Shown here: piece after piece, positions 13,583-19,952 of the stretch
Layout of the letters: each line of letters starts with the position of its first letter
How positions within the stretch are numbered: the first letter of the stretch is position 1
DNA from: an uncultured Blautia sp.
GTDB taxonomy: Bacteria > Bacillota > Clostridia > Lachnospirales > Lachnospiraceae
Assembly: GCA_934371915.1 (NCBI GenBank)
Contig: CAKROE010000042.1
Coordinates: 1-19,952, forward strand
Direction of reading: 5' to 3'
Length of the DNA: 19,952 nucleotides
Notes under the pieces: generated by a model
Told to the model about the DNA's origin: nothing
The model's input: only the letters and a program-made list of their open reading frames with translations
The model's database searches: none
Program-made: the position numbers and the translations under genes

Positions 13583-14626
13583 TTATGCTCCAATCAATTT
13601 CCCGGACACCGCAAAATGTCTTGTATTCACAAATATTCCATCAAATTTTGGTGTCATCCTTTCCATACATTCATCTGCAAAAATGATATCAAACTCACCG
13701 TTTTGCACCAATTCTATGTAGGCATCTTCATCACGAAGAATCACATCTCCATCTGTCTGAAGTTCTTTTTTCATCATAAACCAGCACGCCGTCTGAACCG
13801 CCTCTGTGCCTCGTTTCAGCAGTTCTTTTCGGATAGAATCGGCAATCACCTGCTGGTGTACGACAAGTATTCTTTTACCCGTATAATCCATCTCCGGAAT
13901 CAAATCTTCCACCAGCGGATAATAAATTTCATATGGTGTTCCGAATGTTTTTTCCAGATATTTTGCTGTCGCAAGTGCAGCCGGAGAAACCACAATATTT
14001 CGGCTCACGGAAGAGGATTTTTTTACTTCTTCCAATCCCTCTCCCATGCAGTAACATATTGCTCGCTGTTCATATTTTCTCTGGAACAAATCCCGTATTT
14101 TAGCTGCTGCACCAAGGTCACTGACATCCTGCGGAGTCATTCCGAGAATGCCGATTCTGCCTTCTTCCACCGGATATTTTTCTGTTGCAAATGTCTTAAA
14201 GAGTTCCAAAAAGGCTTTCTCTTCACCTTTGTCATAAAGTTCCATTCCATCTGTATCCACAGTCAGAATCGGAAGATTTATCTTCTTTTCACTCATACGT
14301 TTCAGTGCCAGGTAATCCGTTGCAATCACTGCCGGAACCGGTGTCCCGATCACAACTGCAAACGTCGCATCTACCTTCCGCGCCGCATCAGCAAGCTTCG
14401 CTACCAGCCGGTCATCTCTTCCGAGAATCGCATCCATATCTCGAAGTCCCGCACTGAAAATTGCACTTTTCTGTTCAAACCACCGCGGCTCATCGAACCC
14501 ACAGACATTGCCGGTACAGCCTCCTGCATCACAGATCACCACGATACCACCAAGCTCAAAAAGCACCGATACCGCACCCGACTGATCCGGTGCAAACGGT
14601 GTCAGATATTTACGAAGTCCTCTCAT
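13583..14626 (-). CDS. Nitrogenase component 1-like protein K2
   Basis: At 347 aa this is a compact component 1-like protein and the likely partner of D2. It is collinear with K1: an SGAVSVLFELGG segment matches SGVCSALYELGG of K1, C37 (DAGGC) matches K1 C37 and the NifK second P-cluster Cys, EPRWFEQ matches EIRWYEQ, and both end with an IxAD segment and an H-x-A-x-SG motif. C42 follows closely (GNVCG) and is absent from K1. The third NifK Cys position is VIGTPVP here, with no Cys. It lacks the charged linker that lengthens K1. The ATG overlaps the D2 stop as ATGA and follows an AGGAGG site; hypF begins 2 nt after its stop. Confidence 0.88.
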   Translation of the reverse strand: MRGLRKYLTPFAPDQSGAVSVLFELGGIVVICDAGGCTGNVCGFDEPRWFEQKSAIFSAGLRDMDAILGRDDRLVAKLADAARKVDATFAVVIGTPVPAVIATDYLALKRMSEKKINLPILTVDTDGMELYDKGEEKAFLELFKTFATEKYPVEEGRIGILGMTPQDVSDLGAAAKIRDLFQRKYEQRAICYCMGEGLEEVKKSSSVSRNIVVSPAALATAKYLEKTFGTPYEIYYPLVEDLIPEMDYTGKRILVVHQQVIADSIRKELLKRGTEAVQTACWFMMKKELQTDGDVILRDEDAYIELVQNGEFDIIFADECMERMTPKFDGIFVNTRHFAVSGKLIGA

Positions 14627-15906
14627 TCTGCAACCTCCTTCAGTGCCTCAAACAGTCTTCTCACCCCGGCAAATCCGAACGGCTGCTCATCCTGATTCCA
14701 CATCAGTCCCGGGCAGTCCTGATGGTAATAAAGGGCATCTTTTCCTATGGTGATATTTACGCCGCTCTCCTTCGAATCATAATAGATCATCGTCGGTTCC
14801 ATGTTGGAAAACACCTTTGTTGTCGGACTTAAAAGAGCAAGCTGTTTCATATAAACAAAGTTTTCTACCGTAATCGTTCCATAGATCTCCGGTACTTTAA
14901 ATCCGTATTTTAAGAGCGCCAATGCCAGTTCAAACGGATCTCCGTTCATGCATTCACCAACTGCAAACGAAGCATCCGGACAGACTTTTCGGAAGTTTTC
15001 TACTGCCTGTTCTGCCGCCTTTCGATACGAAGTTATGTCAAAAGCAACTCCCAGGACTGAGCCAAATGCCTGATACTGATTTTCTATTTTGTCAGTCTGA
15101 TAAAGGCGACGAATCTCAATAAACGGAATCTTTAAGCGCTCATGAAAGTCCTCTGCCGCTGCTCTTGCTTCCTGATGAAGTACCAGATTGAAATTCGCTT
15201 CAGACATCGTTTTGTATTCATCAAAATCCTTACATCCGGAGATTTCATGGATTGTTTTTATGCCCGCACCATGCAGAAGATCATACAGCTCACAGTCATC
15301 TATAAGCGGTGAAAAAAATCCCAGAAGATTGACAACATTTCCTTTTTTCTTTGCCGGTTCGAGAAGAGAATACAACGACTGTCGTACATGTACCATCGGT
15401 GGTTTTCGCCCTTCACGAGTCAGCGCATACATATAACACGGCCGCACCGGAAGCCCTACACGCTCCTCTGCTTTGCGGCAGACACGCTCCATATCGGTGC
15501 CAAGAAGTGCATCCACACAGGTAATACAGATCATCACAACGGATGGCTTTTTCTCAAGGCTTTCGCAGATTTCTTCGACTGCTTTCGGGATTTTTTTGAG
15601 ATGGCGTCCGGTCACAATATCGGTCTCATCCATCATCAGATAGAAAAATCGATTGTCATATTCACGCATAGAACTGATCAGGGATGTATTTCGCCCGCAG
15701 CAGCCCGGCGCCACGATCAGCATGATCGAATCCGGTATGGCAAGTCCTGCACGTTTTACGCCAAATCCTTCCGCACCCGGCGAGTTAAACGCAAGCGTTG
15801 CCGGTGAGCTGTAGATCAGATGCATGTTAGACTTAAACTGATCCGGAATATTCTCTTTTCCAAGCTCATTTAATTCTTTTACTGTACAATAATAGGCTCT
15901 GCTCAT
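14623..15906 (-). CDS. Nitrogenase component 1-like protein D2 (NifD-like)
   Basis: The 427-aa NifD-like protein is the partner of H2 and K2. C69/C70 (APGCCGRNT) sit at the second P-cluster Cys of NifD and C130 ([17 protein letters not shown]) at the third. The first is missing ([10 protein letters not shown]). In the NifD cofactor-Cys region the sequence is [12 protein letters not shown], so H244 stands at or next to the position of C236 in D1. The C-terminal [17 protein letters not shown] region differs fully from the NifD His motif. A shared CK-x-x-(E/D)EY motif before the cofactor region confirms it is a paralogue of D1. The start overlaps the H2 stop as ATGA and has a GAGGAAGA site. Confidence 0.88.
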   Translation of the reverse strand: MSRAYYCTVKELNELGKENIPDQFKSNMHLIYSSPATLAFNSPGAEGFGVKRAGLAIPDSIMLIVAPGCCGRNTSLISSMREYDNRFFYLMMDETDIVTGRHLKKIPKAVEEICESLEKKPSVVMICITCVDALLGTDMERVCRKAEERVGLPVRPCYMYALTREGRKPPMVHVRQSLYSLLEPAKKKGNVVNLLGFFSPLIDDCELYDLLHGAGIKTIHEISGCKDFDEYKTMSEANFNLVLHQEARAAAEDFHERLKIPFIEIRRLYQTDKIENQYQAFGSVLGVAFDITSYRKAAEQAVENFRKVCPDASFAVGECMNGDPFELALALLKYGFKVPEIYGTITVENFVYMKQLALLSPTTKVFSNMEPTMIYYDSKESGVNITIGKDALYYHQDCPGLMWNQDEQPFGFAGVRRLFEALKEVAE

Positions 15907-16664
15907 TCTTCTTCCTCTGCTTTCAGAAGCATTTCCGCCAGGTCAAAAAATCGTCTGCTGATCTCGGATCCTGCATCACCCTCGATCACAGTCTTACCCT
16001 GATCTTCCCACCGAATGATCTCATCACTTCTCGGGATCTCACCCACGATCGGAATGTTACTTTTCTGCGCAAATGCCTGCACTTTTTCCGTTTCATTTTC
16101 GACGTTTCGATGATTCAAAACGATGCCGAAAACCCTTGCATAACTCCGGTCTTCGAAGTTTTGTACCGCACTTGAAATATTATTTGCCGCATACAGTGCC
16201 ATCTTTTCTCCGGAGGTCACAATGAGGACTTTTTCTGCATAGCCTTCACGTATCGGAGCTGCAAACCCGCCGCAGACAACATCACCAAGGACATCATAAA
16301 GCACTACATCCGGCTGATATGTTTCGAATAATCTCAGGTCTTCCAGCAACTGAAAAGTTGCGATGATTCCTCTTCCGGCACACCCAAGTCCCGGTGTCGG
16401 TCCACCGGTTTCAATGCAGAGTACCCCACCGAATCCTTCTTTCGAAATATCCTCCAGAGTCTCCGGCTCCTCATCCTCCTCACGCATATAATTCATGACC
16501 GGACGAAGCGGCTCTCCGCCCAGAAGATTGATCGTTGAGTCTGCCTTTGGATCACATCCGATCTGAATGACTTTCTTTCCCATGGATGCAAAAGCCGCCG
16601 CCAGATTGGAAGTCACGGTGGATTTCCCAATGCCGCCCTTTCCATAAATTGCTACTTTCAGCAT
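15903..16664 (-). CDS. NifH-like ATPase/reductase H2
   Basis: The 253-aa NifH homologue and ATP-dependent electron donor has P-loop GKGGIGKS (8-15), DPKADST (38-44), and cluster-binding C95 (GLGCAGRGI) and C131 (DVVCGGF). It is closely similar to H1 along its whole length, but differs in the 46-75 region, which is rich in Glu here. The ATG at 16664 is chosen by alignment with H1 (both begin with M, a hydrophobic residue, then K and GKGGIGKST) and by a GGGAGGG site; an upstream in-frame ATG at 16727 would add 21 residues overlapping the leader. It is the first gene of the H2-D2-K2-hypFCDE operon. Confidence 0.95.
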   Translation of the reverse strand: MLKVAIYGKGGIGKSTVTSNLAAAFASMGKKVIQIGCDPKADSTINLLGGEPLRPVMNYMREEDEEPETLEDISKEGFGGVLCIETGGPTPGLGCAGRGIIATFQLLEDLRLFETYQPDVVLYDVLGDVVCGGFAAPIREGYAEKVLIVTSGEKMALYAANNISSAVQNFEDRSYARVFGIVLNHRNVENETEKVQAFAQKSNIPIVGEIPRSDEIIRWEDQGKTVIEGDAGSEISRRFFDLAEMLLKAEEEE

Positions 16665-16908
16665 TTTTATGCCCTCCCAATAAAAAACAGCTCTGACAGA
16701 TTCCACCCGAAAAATCTTCTCTTGCATATTTTGGTATACAAAAGGACTCCTCCACCGTCAGGGTAGAGAAGTCCTGTAAATGTCACTGTATGATTCGCTC
16801 GCAGTAACCTGTAGATTTCACATAAACAACTATTCCCGCTCGGATGATTCCTTGCCGTCAGAGTCTGTTCTGTTTTCATTTTTTCTTTTTTATTTTACGT
16901 TTTTATCT
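16665..16908 (-). promoter_or_regulatory. Long structured leader of the nitrogenase-like/hyp operon
   Basis: The predicted transcript starts near 16908 and has about 240 nt before the H2 ATG. Visible structure, 5' to 3': a CTC...GAG helix around 16836-16864; a hairpin GTTACTG/CAGTGAC (16808-16802 with 16788-16782); the terminator-like stem at 16744-16774; and then about 75 nt to the ribosome binding site. The heptamer CTGACGG occurs twice, exactly 100 nt apart (16861-16855 and 16761-16755), the second partly in the terminator loop. A 70-codon frame (16667-16879) crosses all of it but lacks a good ribosome binding site. I compared it by eye with the cobalamin, Moco, THF, SAM, FMN and ZTP riboswitch cores and found no convincing match. 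Confidence 0.5.
16740..16774 (-). terminator. Attenuator-type terminator hairpin in the operon leader
   Basis: On the minus strand GGACTTCTCTACC (16774-16762) pairs over all 13 positions, with two G-T wobbles, to GGTGGAGGAGTCC (16756-16744) around a 5-nt loop. TTTTGTATA follows. A stem this strong with a T-run between promoter and first gene fits a conditional terminator. An alternative pairing of the upstream side with the segment near 16826-16832 could free the operon, but I cannot compute it. A leftover terminator of an earlier gene is unlikely because the promoter lies upstream of it. Confidence 0.6.
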
Positions 16909-16914
16909 GACTTT

Positions 16915-16944
16915 ATTGTACTTTACAGAAGTGTAGTGAGTCAA
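16915..16944 (-). promoter_or_regulatory. Promoter of the H2-D2-K2-hypFCDE operon
   Basis: On the minus strand TTGACT (16944-16939) precedes TACAAT (16920-16915) by 18 bp. It is the only good promoter candidate seen in the 347-nt region between cls and H2. The start of transcription is predicted near 16908. Confidence 0.65.
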
Positions 16945-16950
16945 TGCTAA

Positions 16951-16967
16951 CAGGTATATATATCCTG
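16951..16967. repeat. AT-centred palindrome upstream of the operon promoter
   Basis: CAGG (16951-16954) and CCTG (16964-16967) flank an alternating TATATATAT core. It lies 6 bp upstream of the -35 box of the nitrogenase-like operon, a place typical for an activator or repressor site. The arms are short, so this could be chance. Confidence 0.3.
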
Positions 16968-17011
16968 CTGTTTTACTATCATAAGTTTTCTATTTTCATA
17001 CAAACCTGCAA

Positions 17012-18571
17012 TTATAACAGTCCGGCAAACAATCTCATCAACAGCTGCCCCAGACGGAGATATGCGCTGCGCCCTGTGCGGTATTTTTCGGTAACATCCC
17101 GGCACTCTCTCATCGTCTCCTGAAGATCCTTTCTGATATCCAGAACTGCATCACAGTCTGCCATAAAGCAACCATTTTCAAAGTGATGATACAGACTTCT
17201 ATAATCCAGATTGATGGTTCCGCAGGTTGCCATACAGTCATCTGCAACGCTCATTTTTGCATGACAGAAGCCAGGTGTCCATTCATAAATACGTACACCA
17301 TCCTTTACCAGTTCATGATAAAAGGATCTGGTGACACTGTAGATCAGTTTTTTGTCCGGAATTCCCGGAGTAATGATCCTTACATCCACGCCCCGTTTGG
17401 CTGCAAGTGTCAATGCATGCGCCATTTCATCTGTAATGATCAGATATGGTGTCATAAACCAGCAATATTTTTCTGCCTTATTCACCATACTGATATAAAC
17501 TTCCTCTCCCACCTGCTCATTATCCAGCGGACTGTCTGCATACGGCTGAATAAATCCGGTCTGCTGTGCTTCATACGGATAATCTGTCAGAAACCTTGAA
17601 AACTCTGTATCATTTTCATCCCTGTCACTGACCGCATTCCACATCTCAAGGAAAGTCACTGTCAGAGAACGCACTGCGTCTCCTTCCAGACGGATACCGG
17701 TATCTTTCCACTGACCGTACGGATGCGTCAGGTTAAAGTACTCATTTGCGAGATTATATCCTCCGGTAAATCCAACCTTGCCATCAATAACTGTAATCTT
17801 ACGGTGGTCACGGTTGTTCAGAAACATATTTAAGCCCGGCATAAACGGATTAAATACACGGCATCGGATTCCGACCGCTTCCAGCTTCTTAATGAAATCT
17901 GTATTAATAAACCCAATCGAGCCCATATCATCATAAAATACCCGCACTTCCACCCCGGCTTTTACCCGTTCTTCCAGCACATTCTGGATTCGGTGCCAGG
18001 CCTCGGCATCCTCAATCGCATGGTATTCCATAAAAATAAAATACTCTGCCTTCGCAATCTCCTCAAGCTGTGCTTCCAGACCCTTCAAAGCCTCATCATA
18101 ATAGACTACATCTGTATTCTGATATACAGGATAAAAAGCATTTCTCTGTATATATGAAGAAATATTTCCCGCTTTTGGGATTGTATGCTGTAATTTTTCC
18201 TGAATCTTATGATTCTTCGGAAGTAACGGTAAAAGCTGTTCGTCGATATCTTTATAGCGTTTCCTCATCTTACTCGTACCACCGTTCAGACCAACCATCA
18301 GATACAATGTAAGTCCCATGATCGGAAATACCATAATCAGGAAAATCCATGGCATCTTGATCGTCGAAGTAACCGGAGATGCATACATATTTAAAATGAC
18401 AATCAATCCCAATATCCTCGTACACAGATTGATTGCCTCTGCATATCGATTAAGCCCTGTAAACAACAGCAAAATGAATATTACTTCCAGTAAAATACAT
18501 ACAGCCGAAAAAACAAGCCTGGTGACACCGTTTTTCGTTTTCGCCCTGCCCTCCAGCGTCGTATCCTTCAT
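17012..18571 (-). CDS. cls: Cardiolipin synthase (phospholipase D family)
   Basis: The membrane enzyme joins two phosphatidylglycerols into cardiolipin and glycerol. At 519 aa it has the usual bacterial Cls length. Hydrophobic N-terminal segments lie about at residues 19-40, 46-65 and 73-94, followed by two phospholipase D halves. HKD motif 1 is H256-x-K258-x4-D263 (RDHRKITVIDG) and motif 2 is H437-x-K439-x4-D444 (CHAKMSVADD). I start it at the ATG at 18571, which has AAGGGAG at good spacing; a GTG three codons upstream (18580) is possible but sits against the ribosome binding site. It is a single gene with no clear functional link to its neighbours, and no convincing terminator is seen directly after it. 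Confidence 0.95.
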   Translation of the reverse strand: MKDTTLEGRAKTKNGVTRLVFSAVCILLEVIFILLLFTGLNRYAEAINLCTRILGLIVILNMYASPVTSTIKMPWIFLIMVFPIMGLTLYLMVGLNGGTSKMRKRYKDIDEQLLPLLPKNHKIQEKLQHTIPKAGNISSYIQRNAFYPVYQNTDVVYYDEALKGLEAQLEEIAKAEYFIFMEYHAIEDAEAWHRIQNVLEERVKAGVEVRVFYDDMGSIGFINTDFIKKLEAVGIRCRVFNPFMPGLNMFLNNRDHRKITVIDGKVGFTGGYNLANEYFNLTHPYGQWKDTGIRLEGDAVRSLTVTFLEMWNAVSDRDENDTEFSRFLTDYPYEAQQTGFIQPYADSPLDNEQVGEEVYISMVNKAEKYCWFMTPYLIITDEMAHALTLAAKRGVDVRIITPGIPDKKLIYSVTRSFYHELVKDGVRIYEWTPGFCHAKMSVADDCMATCGTINLDYRSLYHHFENGCFMADCDAVLDIRKDLQETMRECRDVTEKYRTGRSAYLRLGQLLMRLFAGLL

Positions 18572-18655
18572 AAACTCCACTCCCTTTTCTCTGACAGTTC
18601 ATTTTTATGATTGTGATACACATCATAGCACTTTATATGAGTTTTTTCTATATAA

Positions 18656-18695
18656 TTTAAGATGCCCCGGCAAAAATCAGCCAGGGCATCTTAAA
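18656..18695 (-). terminator. Hairpin terminator after the surface protein gene
   Basis: TTTAAGATGCCC (18656-18667) and GGGCATCTTAAA (18684-18695) are perfect 12-bp complements, with an inner GGC/GCC pair. It begins about 20 nt past the stop of the surface-protein gene and before the cls leader. The T-rich end is partly inside the stem and followed by ATTATAT, so termination efficiency is uncertain, but its position fits a terminator. Confidence 0.65.
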
Positions 18696-18715
18696 GTTTG
18701 GTAATTCTATTTCTG

Positions 18716-19952
18716 CTATTTTTTCACCGTTACTTTCACGGTTATTTTCTTTGAACCGGACTTGATCGTAATCTTTGCTTTTCCGGCTTTTTTGGCAACC
18801 AGTTTACCGGATTTGGATACGGTAACAACCTTCTTGTTAGAAGAAGCATATGTGACTTTCTGAAGAGAAGTCAACGGTGTTATCGTCGTTTTTAACTGGA
18901 AGCTCTTCTTGCATTTCAGCGTAATTTTCTTTTTGTTTACAGAGACTTTGCTTGTTTTGACCGCAGTCTTCTGAACCTTGATCGTTGCACTGAGCACCTT
19001 ACCACTGGCGAGTTTTACATACAGCTTTGTATTTCCCTTTTTCTTTGCTGTAATCTTGCCTTTGGCATTTACTGTAGCAATTTTTGAATTTGCAGTGCGG
19101 TAAGATTTTATATAGTCTCCTGCTGCCAGTCCGCTTGCTTTCACAACGCTTGTGGACTGTTTTACTTTCAGTGGGATAGACGACATGTTTAAGCGTCCTG
19201 TCGGATCTGCTTTATCGATATATATGCTGTCCTTTGCCCCACAGATCCTGCATGTTCTTGTCTGAATTCCCTGTTCAAAAACAGTCGGAGCTTTTGTCAG
19301 TTTCCAGCCGCCATATACATGTTCATGAGAAATGCCGCCATGATTATCGTCATCATCTCCATCATCCGGCGCACAGATTTCAAATGTTACCGTCTTGCTG
19401 CCTGTATATAAACCGATACCGGTGAAAATAGCTCTCGCAGTTCCCACATTTCTGTTGTTCTCAAAACGCACTGTGAAATCTACATTTTCGATGAGTATTC
19501 TCCAGTCAGAACTGTAGACATCATAAAGTGGTATTACTTCTTTTCCATCCTTGTAGTCTGTATCATTTATTGTGATATGGCAGTCTGAGATATCCAGTTT
19601 TGCATCTGTGCCCAGAATTTTCATGTTATTCTCTTCTGCATATTTCTTTGCTGTTTCAGAATCACCTCTCAACAAGAATGACTGTTTTTTCTCAGGTTCT
19701 TCACTGCCATACGCATAATTATATCCAATAGCATATTTGCCTATAGAAGTGACACTGTCCGGAATGATACAGCTGTTCAGACGCCTGCATTCAATAAAGG
19801 CATAATCTCCAATTCTCTCAAGAGTATTCGGGAACGAAATCTCTCCTATCGAATCAACACTTTCAAACATATAAGCTCCGATTCCCATAATTCCCTCTTC
19901 AAAAACAACCTTCTGTATATTCCATGCAGAAACAGAATCAGACCATGGTCTC
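18716..19952 (-). CDS. Leucine-rich repeat / Big_2 surface protein (5' end outside window)
   Basis: The reading frame stays open to the window edge, so this is the C-terminal ~411 aa of a larger protein. Order: BspA-type LRR_5 repeats (the VVFEEG...IGAYMFE and ISFPNTLERIGDYAF units, then a CIIPDSVTSIGKYAI unit) over roughly the first 100 residues; a beta-rich Ig-like module; a short HEHVYGGWKL...TCRICGAKD module with a CxxC pair; and two Big_2-like domains. The last is very rich in Lys and Ser and ends in KITVKVTVKK. No sortase signal or membrane anchor is at the C-terminus. Proteins of this build are exported, cell-surface or secreted adhesin-like proteins of gut Firmicutes. The signal peptide would be beyond the window. 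No specific ligand can be inferred. Confidence 0.85.
   Translation of the reverse strand, partial: RPWSDSVSAWNIQKVVFEEGIMGIGAYMFESVDSIGEISFPNTLERIGDYAFIECRRLNSCIIPDSVTSIGKYAIGYNYAYGSEEPEKKQSFLLRGDSETAKKYAEENNMKILGTDAKLDISDCHITINDTDYKDGKEVIPLYDVYSSDWRILIENVDFTVRFENNRNVGTARAIFTGIGLYTGSKTVTFEICAPDDGDDDDNHGGISHEHVYGGWKLTKAPTVFEQGIQTRTCRICGAKDSIYIDKADPTGRLNMSSIPLKVKQSTSVVKASGLAAGDYIKSYRTANSKIATVNAKGKITAKKKGNTKLYVKLASGKVLSATIKVQKTAVKTSKVSVNKKKITLKCKKSFQLKTTITPLTSLQKVTYASSNKKVVTVSKSGKLVAKKAGKAKITIKSGSKKITVKVTVKK

Noticed and set aside
4838..16664. True nitrogenase (nitrogen fixation) gene cluster
   Set aside because: The component-1 proteins lack the first P-cluster Cys of NifD, two of three NifK cysteines and the FeMo-co His, and there is no nifB, nifE, nifN, nifV or molybdenum transport gene in the window.
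4838..16664. Dark-operative protochlorophyllide reductase, chlorin reductase or F430 (CfbCD) cluster
   Set aside because: No tetrapyrrole, chlorophyll or methanogenesis genes are nearby, the organism looks like a non-phototrophic Clostridium relative, and the cysteine patterns do not fit these groups clearly.
16667..16879. 70-codon leader frame as a real protein
   Set aside because: It has no good ribosome binding site, runs across the terminator stem and other helices, and its composition does not resemble a protein; it is better read as chance coding over a structured leader. Its stop 2 nt before the H2 ATG is noted.
16665..16908. Cobalamin riboswitch in the operon leader
   Set aside because: GGGAAT and GTGAAATC segments look vaguely similar, but the conserved core elements, the GCCACTG motif and the 3' pairing partner are missing.
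1..19952. CRISPR array, tRNA, rRNA, transposase or integrase
   Set aside because: No regularly spaced repeats, no tRNA-like cloverleaf and no recombinase-like protein were seen on either strand.

Overview
The window looks like chromosomal DNA of an anaerobic Firmicute of the class Clostridia, most likely a gut Lachnospiraceae. The reasons are moderate GC, strong GGAGG-type ribosome binding sites, SigA-type promoters, a BspA-like/Big_2 surface protein, an ECF transporter with a fused double ATPase, and a TM1266-type regulator. This is inferred from gene content and style, not from a search. Every convincing gene lies on the minus strand, so gene order below runs from high to low coordinates.

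Region by region. (a) 18716-19952: the 3' part of a leucine-rich-repeat/Ig-like surface protein, cut by the window edge. (b) 17012-18571: cardiolipin synthase. (c) 16664-8801: a tightly packed operon behind a SigA-type promoter and a 240-nt leader that contains a strong terminator-like hairpin. It encodes a NifH-like ATPase, two nitrogenase component-1-like proteins (here called H2, D2, K2), then HypF, HypC, HypD and HypE. (d) 8479-8800: an intergenic stretch built around a ~190-bp imperfect palindrome, with a promoter at its edge. (e) 8478-4838: a second coupled operon encoding a TM1266-type regulator and a second NifH-like/component-1-like triad (H1, D1, K1). (f) ridA, then an rnhA-type RNase H with an N-terminal hybrid-binding domain, each with its own promoter. 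(g) 3468-267: an ECF transporter (UPF0397-type S component, fused EcfA, EcfT).

The notable system is c-e: two complete but divergent nitrogenase-like H-D-K triads bracket hypFCDE. Those four Hyp proteins are the set that builds the Fe(CN)2CO group of [NiFe]-hydrogenases. There is no hydrogenase structural gene and no hypA or hypB here, and no nifB, nifE or nifN for nitrogen fixation. The order and near-zero spacing of H2-D2-K2-hypF-C-D-E suggest one function. My hypothesis is a nitrogenase-like reductase, or a two-stage pair of them, that uses or builds an iron centre with diatomic ligands. The simplest rival is that the Hyp proteins serve a [NiFe]-hydrogenase encoded elsewhere.

The D and K proteins keep only some of the nitrogenase metal-ligand cysteines, so they are not N2-fixing enzymes. 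Their substrate cannot be read from sequence.
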